From contig JAIPDY010000004.1 of assembly GCA_021737445.1 (NCBI GenBank), forward strand, positions 1-32,029: DNA of 32,029 nucleotides. Direction: 5' to 3'. Shown here piece by piece: positions 7,761-13,270 of this stretch. A program made the translations under genes and the position numbers. Origin of the DNA: Desulfotignum sp. (GTDB lineage Bacteria; Desulfobacterota; Desulfobacteria; Desulfobacterales; Desulfobacteraceae). How positions within the stretch are numbered: the first letter of the stretch is position 1; every line of letters starts with the position of its first letter. Under the pieces are notes generated by a model that worked only from the letters and a program-made list of their open reading frames with translations, searched no databases and had not been told where the DNA came from.

Positions 7761-8468
7761 CAGGTGCATTGTGCCCACGGCTTTCTGATCAACCAGTTTT
7801 TATCGCCGTTTTTTAACCGCAGGCAGGACAAATGGGGCGGATTGTCTGAAAACCGGTTCCGGTTCCTCAAACAGGTGATTACGTCCATAAAGAAAAAAGT
7901 GCCAGATGAGTTCTGCATTACCGTCAAGCTGAACACCCATGATTTCACCCCTAAACCGGGGATCACCCCTGAACTGGCTGTTGAATACGCCGGGATGCTC
8001 AAAGATCTCGGGGTTGACATGATAGAGGTCAGCTGCGGTTCATCCACCTTCTCCTACATGAACATGTGCCGCGGGGATGTGCCGGTCAAAGAGCTGGTTC
8101 AGAGCATGCCGCTGTGGAAAAAACCGGTGGCCTGGTTCATGATCCACAGCTTGAAAGGCCGGTATGATCTTGATGAAGGATATAACACGGCAGCGGCCAG
8201 ATCCATCCGTCCGGTGGCAGGAAATATCCCTATTGCCCTGGTGGGGGGAATGCGCACACTGGAGAAAATGTCGCAGGCTGTCAGAGGCGGAGATGCGGAG
8301 TTTATTTCCATGTCCCGTCCCTTTATCAGAGAGCCGTTTATTGTTAAAAAATTCAGGGAAAACAAAAGGGACCAAGTGGCCTGTGTATCGTGCAATCGAT
8401 GTCTGGCCGCCATTCCCAACGGCTTTCCCGTCCGTTGTTACAACAAAGCGTTTCCAAAAAGTTTTTGA
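7635..8468 (+). pseudogene. Old-yellow-enzyme family oxidoreductase, N-terminally truncated and fused to a SnoaL remnant
   Basis: From residue about 41 (VQVHCAHGFLINQFLSPFFN, WGG, ENR) this is the second half of an NADH:flavin oxidoreductase TIM barrel. It includes the FMN-phosphate region (IALVGGMRT, DAEFISMSRPFIREP) and a C-terminal CVSCNRC cysteine motif, and it ends where single-domain family members normally end. The first half of the barrel, with the substrate pocket and early FMN contacts, is missing. The first 40 codons come from the SnoaL-like remnant. Half a barrel should not fold into an active enzyme, so this is called a pseudogene although the frame is open for 277 residues. Confidence 0.75.
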
Positions 8469-8518
8469 AGTTACCGGCTGCTGATCCCGGCAAGCTGACA
8501 CCCTGGCGGTTTGCCGGG

Positions 8519-8635
8519 CTGCGCGTCATTCCGTTCGGCCGACATTTATACGAACCGCTGCTCTATCTGGCCGGCGCCGGCCTGGAGCTCCTTCCGTGAC
8601 CCTGAACAGCTTTGTGGATTTTATAACACCGTCTT
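8519..8635 (+). repeat. Decayed gene fragment, homologous to 2677-2778
   Basis: Second copy of the fragment described at 2677. The frame LRVIPFGRHLYEPLLYLAGAG is the clearest coding relic. It directly precedes the phd-vapC promoter and so marks a module boundary. Confidence 0.5.
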
Positions 8636-8678
8636 GACCAATCATATTTATAAGTTTATACTTTGAAATATAAACTTA
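8634..8678 (+). promoter_or_regulatory. Promoter and operator of phd-vapC
   Basis: TTGACC (8634-8639), a 17-base spacer and TATACT (8657-8662) form a near-consensus promoter. A perfect 10-base inverted repeat, TAAGTTTATA at 8651-8660 and TATAAACTTA at 8669-8678, overlaps the -10 box, as expected for autorepression by a Phd-type antitoxin. Confidence 0.75.
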
Positions 8679-8695
8679 AATGGTTGGAGTTTTTT

Positions 8696-8932
8696 ATGAA
8701 AGCCACAGCAAAAGATCTTCGGTTTCATTCAAAAGAAATTTTGAACACTGTAAATCGAGGGGAAGAAGTCATAATTACCTACCGGGGCAAACCCTGTGCT
8801 AAATTAGTTCCTTATGATGAGTTTGAAAAGGATAAAAACATCAAATCTAATTTATTTGGGATGTGGAAAGACAACGATATTATTGATGATGTTGATAGTT
8901 ATGTCCGAGATATAAGAAAAGGAAGATTTTAG
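8696..8932 (+). CDS. Phd/YefM-family antitoxin
   Basis: The ORF track begins at 8663, but ATG 8696 has GGAG seven bases upstream and gives the usual start MKATAKDLRFHSKEIL, 78 residues. The N-terminal Phd/YefM domain (NTVNRGEEVIITYRGKPCAKLVP) binds operator DNA. The acidic C-terminus (DDVDSYVRDIR) would mask the toxin. The stop codon is immediately followed by the ATG of the PIN-domain toxin, so the pair is translated together. It is regulated by the palindromic promoter at 8634-8678. Confidence 0.88.
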   Translation: MKATAKDLRFHSKEILNTVNRGEEVIITYRGKPCAKLVPYDEFEKDKNIKSNLFGMWKDNDIIDDVDSYVRDIRKGRF

Positions 8933-9310
8933 ATGATTGTAGATACTGATGTTTTGATCTGGTATCTAAAAGGGAACGAAAACGCATTTGAGGCCATTGA
9001 GGAGTTAAATAAATTCTCCATTTCAGTCGTGACCTACATGGAACTCGTTCAAGGAATGAGAAATAAAAATGAATTAAACAGATTACGTCAAGCCCTTAAA
9101 ATTTGGAATACCAAAATCATCTATATCTCGGAGGATATTTCCGCAAAAGCAATGTTCTTTGTAGAACAACATTTTCTAAGCCATTCAATGCAATTAGCTG
9201 ATGCCCTTATCGCTGCAACGGCAGTCTTTTGTGGAGAGCCTGTTCTTACAGCTAATGACAGGCACTACCGGATTCTAACGGATCTTCAAATTAAAAAATT
9301 CAGACCATAA
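8933..9310 (+). CDS. vapC: VapC-type PIN-domain toxin
   Basis: A 125-residue PIN-domain ribonuclease. Acidic active-site residues are visible: MIVDTDVLIWYL (D4), TYMELVQG (E), ADALIAATA (D), and TANDRHY near the end. VapC toxins cleave tRNA or rRNA and are blocked by the upstream antitoxin. The gene starts directly after the phd stop. It appears complete and so, unlike several toxins in this island, is probably functional. It is followed by a short helicase-tail remnant. Confidence 0.9.
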   Translation: MIVDTDVLIWYLKGNENAFEAIEELNKFSISVVTYMELVQGMRNKNELNRLRQALKIWNTKIIYISEDISAKAMFFVEQHFLSHSMQLADALIAATAVFCGEPVLTANDRHYRILTDLQIKKFRP

Positions 9311-9330
9311 CTCTGTAAGGCTCAAATTCG

Positions 9331-9351
9331 TGCCTGTGGAGATGTTTGAGA
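9331..9351 (+). pseudogene. DUF3427 helicase 3'-end scrap (copy d)
   Basis: TGCCTGTGGAGATGTTTGAG matches copies a and b with one mismatch each and encodes the PVEMFE part of the helicase tail. It lies seven bases before the promoter of the next TA module. Confidence 0.5.
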
Positions 9352-9357
9352 TGACCG

Positions 9358-9386
9358 TTGACATCATGACATTGTAACGCTATGAT
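9358..9386 (+). promoter_or_regulatory. Promoter of the CopG-RelE module
   Basis: TTGACA (9358-9363), exactly 17 bases, then TATGAT (9381-9386): close to a sigma-70 consensus. CATCA/TGATG half-sites flank the spacer and -10 box and could bind the ribbon-helix-helix antitoxin. Confidence 0.7.
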
Positions 9387-9414
9387 GTTTATTAATTTTT
9401 TCTGGAGGTGAACG

Positions 9415-9648
9415 ATGACCACATTATCTAAAAGATCAACCATATACCTGGATCCTGCCCTTCATCAGGCATTGCGGCTCAAAGCGCTTGAGACATCAAG
9501 ATCAATGTCTGAAATTATCAATGAGGCTTTAAAAGAAGCGCTGTCTGAGGACGCCGAAGATCTCGCCGTTTTTGATGAAAGGGCAGGCGAGCCTTTGATA
9601 AGCTACGAGCAGATGGTCAAGAGATTGAAAAAAGATGGCCGTTTATAA
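9415..9648 (+). CDS. CopG-type ribbon-helix-helix antitoxin
   Basis: A 77-residue protein whose N-terminus, STIYLDPALHQALRLKALET, followed by RSMSEIINEALKEAL, is a ribbon-helix-helix DNA-binding domain. The acidic C-terminal part ends in VKRLKKDGRL, as in antitoxins of RelE partners. A strong GGAGG precedes ATG 9415. It overlaps the relE-like gene by 14 bases, showing translational coupling. It appears intact, while its toxin has lost its C-terminus. Confidence 0.85.
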   Translation: MTTLSKRSTIYLDPALHQALRLKALETSRSMSEIINEALKEALSEDAEDLAVFDERAGEPLISYEQMVKRLKKDGRL

Positions 9649-9874
9649 AATTTTTTTCAAAGATTCAGTGTGGAAAGATTTTAAATCAATTCCTGATAAG
9701 GATCTTACTAAAATTTTAGCCTGTATTGAATCTCTTGGCAAAAATTCGCGCCAGCCTGGATGTAAAAAATTAAGCAAACAGGAGCGGTATCGGCTCAGAT
9801 ATGGAAGATATAGAATTATCTATTCTATTCAAGAAGATGAGCTGACGATTTGGGTCGTTAAAGTCGGTCTTTGA
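9635..9874 (+). pseudogene. RelE/ParE-family toxin, C-terminally truncated
   Basis: A 79-residue RelE-fold protein (KIFFKDSVWKDFKSIPDKD, KLSKQERYRLRYGRYRIIYSI). Relatives normally end in a segment like WVVKVGHRREVYR, which carries the basic and tyrosine residues used for mRNA cleavage. Here the frame reads WVVKVGL and stops at the exact point where the recQ mini-copy (9871) begins, so about seven terminal residues were replaced. The toxin is probably inactive, or at least impaired. It overlaps its antitoxin by 14 bases. Confidence 0.75.
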
Positions 9875-9963
9875 CGACATGTGTGAAAAATTTGCAGTTG
9901 AATTCTTTGAAACAGATCAGTGCCTGGCCGTATAAATCTGTTGAAAAATGGGTCCGGTTGAAT
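9871..9963 (+). pseudogene. Miniature recQ copy made of three non-adjacent segments
   Basis: Bases 9871-9898 equal recQ 6180-6207 (28 bases), 9897-9929 equal 7214-7246 (33 bases), and 9922-9963 equal 7514-7555 (42 bases), all without mismatch and in the original order. The joints share GT (2 bases) and GCCTGGCC (8 bases), the signature of microhomology-mediated deletion or template switching. It ends in an in-frame AATAATTAG that could be the end of a second recQ allele. Its left edge truncates the relE-like toxin. Confidence 0.92.
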
Positions 9964-10044
9964 AATTAGGTGAATTGCATGGGCAAAATCGTTTGTAAAC
10001 GAGGCGGTTTTCAGTGATGTGACGCTGGTTATCTGGACCACGGA

Positions 10045-10155
10045 TTCGGGAAATGCGTACCATCCCCGCCGCAGGTGAACGAGGTACCCCTTTTTCGTCC
10101 AGCGGACCAGATTATTGCGGTCAAATCCCGGTGCCTCTGACATCGAAATGTTCAA
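10045..10155 (-). pseudogene. AbiEi-type antitoxin N-terminal-domain fragment
   Basis: On the minus strand the frame reads SEAPGFDRNNLVRW, then KKGYLVHLRRGWYAFPE, a pattern found near the N-terminus of AbiEi-family antitoxins. No proper start or continuation exists: after FPE the frame runs into unrelated sequence and then into the antisense of the recQ mini-copy. It is a relic of a gene opposite in direction to its neighbours. Confidence 0.5.
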
Positions 10156-10209
10156 TGGCAGGGTCGAGATACGGCTGTATGGAATAATTTTTAATAAGGA
10201 GGATAAAAT

Positions 10210-11274
10210 ATGAAAGTATTGGCGATCAATTCAAGCGCCAGAATCGGCGGCGAAAGCAAAACTGAATTCATTTTAGATTTTTTGGTGAAAGGTATGAAAG
10301 AAGAGGGTGCTGAAGTAGAGGTGGTGAATATTTTCAAAAAAAAGATCAATTACTGCATCGGGTGCTTTACCTGCTGGAGCAAAACACCGGGGGAATGTGT
10401 ACATAAAGATGACATGACCAAAGACCTTTTTCCCAGGTACATGGCCAGTGATCTATGTATCCTGGCAACGCCGCTGTTTCACTATACTGTAAATGCGAAT
10501 ATGAAAACCTTTATTGAACGCACATTACCATTTGTTTTGCCATTTTTTGAATTCCGGGAAGGGGTAACGACACATCCCCTCCGCCAGGTGCCTCCGCCTG
10601 TAGTTGCAGTGTCTGTTGCCGGTTTTCCTGAATATTCTGTATTTGAACAGCTGAGTTCGTATATGCATTATCTGTATGGCAAACATTTGCGCGCAGAAAT
10701 TTATATCCCCGGCGCTGAGAACCTGGTACAGAAAACCCGGACACCACTGGTAAAGAAAGTGCTGGATGCGGTCATCCAGGGGGGGAGGGAGCTGATCAGA
10801 AATAAAAAGATCTCTGCCGGGACAATGGAACTTATCAATACACCCACCTCAGATTTTAAAACCATGGCCACTCTGGGAAACGCGTTCTGGCAGACCTGTA
10901 TTGACGAGGGCGTAACACCGAAAGAATTTTACAAGCGGAATATGGTACCCAGGCCGAACTCCCTGGAGAGTTTCCTGACACTGATGAAAGAAGGATTTAA
11001 TCCGGAAAAAGCAGACGGCTTTAAAGGCTGCTGCCAGTTTGTTTTTTCCGGCAAACACGAAGGCACCTGTTATTATGAAATAAAGAACAACGAAATCCAT
11101 TGCGGCATGGGATCTGCCTCACGGCCTGATATTACCATCACCACCCCTTTTGAGGTCTGGATGGACATTTTAACCAAAAAGGCAGACGGGGCGGAAATGT
11201 TTATGGCGCAAAAATACACGGTTGAAGGCGATCTCGATTTGTTGATAAAATCAGGTGAATTTTTTGGTAAATAA
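10210..11274 (+). CDS. Flavodoxin-fold NAD(P)H-dependent oxidoreductase with C-terminal SCP2-like domain
   Basis: A 354-residue protein. Residues 1-190 are a flavodoxin-like FMN domain of the NADPH-dependent FMN reductase/iron-sulfur flavoprotein group (KVLAINSSARIGGESKTEF), with the cysteine motif CIGCFTCWSKTPGEC at about 50-64 that may bind an Fe-S cluster or act in redox. Residues about 255-354 resemble a sterol-carrier (SCP2) domain (GCCQFVFSGKHEGTCYYEI, DITITTPFEVWMDIL). A strong AAGGAGG (10196) precedes the ATG. The substrate is unknown. A 32-base scrap of the same coding region lies at 13135-13166. Confidence 0.78.
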   Translation: MKVLAINSSARIGGESKTEFILDFLVKGMKEEGAEVEVVNIFKKKINYCIGCFTCWSKTPGECVHKDDMTKDLFPRYMASDLCILATPLFHYTVNANMKTFIERTLPFVLPFFEFREGVTTHPLRQVPPPVVAVSVAGFPEYSVFEQLSSYMHYLYGKHLRAEIYIPGAENLVQKTRTPLVKKVLDAVIQGGRELIRNKKISAGTMELINTPTSDFKTMATLGNAFWQTCIDEGVTPKEFYKRNMVPRPNSLESFLTLMKEGFNPEKADGFKGCCQFVFSGKHEGTCYYEIKNNEIHCGMGSASRPDITITTPFEVWMDILTKKADGAEMFMAQKYTVEGDLDLLIKSGEFFGK

Positions 11275-11307
11275 CTTGTTTTTCACCAATATTCAATTTG
11301 GCCAGCG

Positions 11308-11598
11308 TTATTCTTTGAGATACTTTTTCAAATCTCTATAGAAATTCTCATGAGATCCGAAAGTATACAGATATAAAGTCGATTCGATGACTTCGTAAGC
11401 CAATAATAATTGTTGATTCTGTAATTTGAACTTAAAAACCTTGACACCCTGTAAATCCCCTGTTTTGGCAACCCCGATGTCTGGATGTTGATAAATCGAT
11501 TTGACAGCCTTGTCCAGGTCTTTGATCTGTTTTTTGTGTAACTTTTTCTTTTGTCTGGCAAAAATCGGTGACTGGATTATTTCAATTATTTGGGTCAT
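11308..11598 (-). CDS. RelE/ParE-family toxin
   Basis: A 96-residue protein with a RelE-like fold: an N-terminal helical hairpin (ARQKKKLHKKQIKDLDKAV) and core strands ending in YLYTFGSHENFYRDLKKYL, the usual conserved end of this subgroup. The start codon overlaps the antitoxin stop in an ATGA, so the pair is coupled. It appears complete. Members either cleave mRNA on the ribosome or poison gyrase; the sequence does not decide which. Confidence 0.82.
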   Translation of the reverse strand: MTQIIEIIQSPIFARQKKKLHKKQIKDLDKAVKSIYQHPDIGVAKTGDLQGVKVFKFKLQNQQLLLAYEVIESTLYLYTFGSHENFYRDLKKYLKE

Positions 11599-11822
11599 TC
11601 ACCTTCTCCAAATACATATGGAGTCCCCTGTCCTGCTTTGATTTGCTCTTTTCCTTCTAAAATGTCCTGAATAAAGGGAAGAGGGAGGTCCGGGTTTTCT
11701 TCAATCAATTGGCCTATTTTTGCCCAGTATTCAATTTGGCCGGCGATGGATCTTTTATACACTTTTGATTTTATTTTTGCTTTTTTAAACAGTTCATCTG
11801 ATACTTTTACTGCGGTTGCCAT
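11595..11822 (-). CDS. ParD-like antitoxin
   Basis: The ORF track extends to 11879, but ATG at 11822 lies seven bases behind AAGGAG and gives the typical start MATAVKVSDELFKKAK, 75 residues. The body (RSIAGQIEYWAKIGQLIEENPDLPL) matches the ParD_like antitoxin family that pairs with ParE/RelE toxins. It overlaps the toxin start by four bases (ATGA). This two-gene unit is the only intact minus-strand module in the island. Confidence 0.82.
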   Translation of the reverse strand: MATAVKVSDELFKKAKIKSKVYKRSIAGQIEYWAKIGQLIEENPDLPLPFIQDILEGKEQIKAGQGTPYVFGEGE

Positions 11823-11850
11823 GGTAATCTCCTTGATAGTAGTTGGTTGT

Positions 11851-11879
11851 AAAATACCATCCAGGGTTGCAAAACGCAA
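11851..11879 (-). promoter_or_regulatory. Putative promoter of the parD-like/parE-like operon
   Basis: On the minus strand TTGCGT, a 17-base spacer and TATTTT form a moderate sigma-70 promoter about 30 bases upstream of the antitoxin start. GTTGC/GCAAC half-sites overlap the -35 box and could be the antitoxin's operator. Confidence 0.45.
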
Positions 11880-11986
11880 CTGAATATTTGAAACGCCCTA
11901 AAACGCTTGGGGTGTACACAAATGCCGGTGTTTTGCGGCGTTCGATGAAAAATATTTGATTTATCAAAAATTATGTATTATTCTTA

Positions 11987-12006
11987 CCAGTAATACGTAA
12001 TACTGG
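11987..12006. promoter_or_regulatory. Palindromic operator upstream of the abrB-vapC module
   Basis: CCAGTAATACGTAATACTGG is a 20-base palindrome broken at only one base pair in each half. It ends eight bases before the antitoxin ATG and includes part of the ribosome-binding site. It is a likely autoregulatory site for the AbrB-type antitoxin. Confidence 0.65.
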
Positions 12007-12014
12007 AGGGAAAA

Positions 12015-12242
12015 ATGAGAGTGACGACAAAAGGGCAGGTTACGATACCAATTAACATCCGGGAAAAATTAGGGATAACCCCAGATACAGAGATTGATTT
12101 TTTACAAGAGGGAGACCGGGTCTTTTTGGTAAAGCGAAAAAGAACAGCCCGTGCAACCCGCAAGTTTAAAAAACTTCGTGGTATTGCGACTGTTAAAATG
12201 ACCACAGAAGAAATTATGGCACTCACAAGAGATGATTTATGA
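12015..12242 (+). CDS. AbrB/MazE-family antitoxin
   Basis: A 75-residue protein with the SpoVT/AbrB swapped-hairpin DNA-binding motif MRVTTKGQVTIPINIREKLG, then EIDFLQEGDRVFLVKR. The C-terminal helix (TRKFKKLRGIATVKMTTEEI) is the usual toxin-binding part in VapB-type antitoxins. GGAGG precedes ATG 12015. Its stop codon overlaps the toxin start in ATGA. The palindrome just upstream is its probable operator. Confidence 0.88.
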   Translation: MRVTTKGQVTIPINIREKLGITPDTEIDFLQEGDRVFLVKRKRTARATRKFKKLRGIATVKMTTEEIMALTRDDL

Positions 12243-12646
12243 AAGGTCTCCTTGTTGATTCCAATATTATCATGGATGTTTTTCTCGATGATCCTGTTTG
12301 GGCTGAATGGTCGGAGGCCGCGCTTTCTGAATATGCCCATCATACTCCTTTATACATTAACCAAATCATATATTCCGAAATTTCCATTGGATTTAATAAG
12401 ATTGAGGAATTGGAAGTTGCAGTTTCAAAAAGCGGATTTCAGATGCTGGAAATTCCAAAGGAATCCCTTTTCCTTGCTGGTAAAGCTTTTCTCAAATATC
12501 GAAAGCATAAAGGTGCAAAGAAGTCCCCATTGCCGGACTTTTTTATCGGTGCACAAGCCGCTGTATTAGATCTTGATTTAATCACACGAGATAAAAACAG
12601 GTACCAAACCTATTTCCCAACTGTTAAAATTATTTCTCCGGAATAA
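12239..12646 (+). CDS. vapC: VapC-type PIN-domain toxin
   Basis: A 135-residue PIN-domain ribonuclease with acidic residues in LLVDSNIIMDVF (D7), IIYSEISIG (E), SPLPDFFIGAQA (D) and a terminal LITRDKNRYQTYFP. This is the longer VapC subtype usually paired with AbrB-type VapB. The start overlaps the antitoxin stop by four bases. It appears intact and is probably active. Immediately after the stop codon a NUDIX-like remnant begins. Confidence 0.88.
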   Translation: MKGLLVDSNIIMDVFLDDPVWAEWSEAALSEYAHHTPLYINQIIYSEISIGFNKIEELEVAVSKSGFQMLEIPKESLFLAGKAFLKYRKHKGAKKSPLPDFFIGAQAAVLDLDLITRDKNRYQTYFPTVKIISPE

Positions 12647-12653
12647 CTGAACC

Positions 12654-12800
12654 CATCGGGCTCGCGGGTGAACTTGACCGGGCAAAACGACGCGCCCGGC
12701 GAAACCCTTGAACACTGCCTCAACCGGGAAATAGCCGAGGAACTGGCCATCAAGGTGACCGTGCACCATTCCCTGGCTGAAAATGGCCGGACCCGGCGGC
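12654..12800 (+). pseudogene. NUDIX hydrolase fragment
   Basis: The frame APGETLEHCLNREIAEELAI carries most of a NUDIX box (GX5EX7REUXEE) followed by KVTVHHSLAEN, as in 8-oxo-dGTPase-type NUDIX enzymes. The first strands, the glycine of the box and the C-terminal half are missing. It is a remnant about 45 codons long, joined within a few bases to the GNAT fragment. Confidence 0.6.
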
Positions 12801-12815
12801 GGCAATCCACATCAG

Positions 12816-13076
12816 AATTCAGAAATTGTGTATCTGTCCACGTTACCTTTTGAAACCATTGATTCATACGATCGGCCATTTTTCCCTTCAAATCGATCTC
12901 AATTTATCAAATCCTGGATCAATCAACCTGACAGTCATGCTCTGGGAATCATGCAAAAAGGCAAACTTGCTGGTTATGGTGTCATTCGCCAGTGCCGCTC
13001 TGGTTACAAAATCGGTCCTCTTTTTGCAGAAAGCCCGGAATTGGCTGAATCGCCTTTTTGGTATGACTTCTTTTGA
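12816..13076 (+). pseudogene. GNAT-family acetyltransferase fragment
   Basis: The frame NSEIVYLSTLPFETI, DRPFFPSNRSQFIKSWI, GKLAGYGVIRQCRSGYKIGP and LFAESPELAE resembles the middle of YitH-type GNAT acetyltransferases, including the acetyl-CoA-binding beta-bulge region. Both the N-terminus and the C-terminal domain are absent; the frame ends soon after ELAE. Upstream it fuses to the NUDIX scrap. Confidence 0.55.
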
Positions 13077-13134
13077 AATCGGATGAGCGAGGTTTGGCGG
13101 CTAACAAAAATCTGCAACGAAAATACTGCTTCAG

Positions 13135-13184
13135 AAGGCTGCTACCAGTTTGTTTTTTCCGGCAAAATGGTATGGCAACTGAAG
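13135..13184 (+). pseudogene. Flavoprotein/SCP2 scrap joined to helicase-tail scrap (copy e)
   Basis: Bases 13135-13166 match 11024-11055 of the flavodoxin/SCP2 gene with one mismatch. Bases 13167-13184 (ATGGTATGGCAACTGAAG) closely match 672-689 of the helicase remnant, encoding MVWQL. Two unrelated gene fragments are thus fused at single-base precision. This is the last island debris before the core-like yhaO gene. Confidence 0.65.
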
Positions 13185-13270
13185 CTTTGGATGTGATATA
13201 CTTCAGTAAGCGTTAATAACCGCCTGACAGATATGGGCCGCCAGTGGCTGATGCACAATAAGGAGCAATA

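Noticed and set aside
9829-10155. Minus-strand 108-residue ORF as a real AbiEi-like gene.
   Set aside because: Only about 35 residues resemble AbiEi; the rest is antisense to the recQ mini-copy and the relE end, and no start context is present.
1-13200. A prophage or integrative element with integrase, or a CRISPR array, as explanation of the island.
   Set aside because: No integrase, transposase, phage structural gene, tRNA or regularly spaced repeat was found on either strand.
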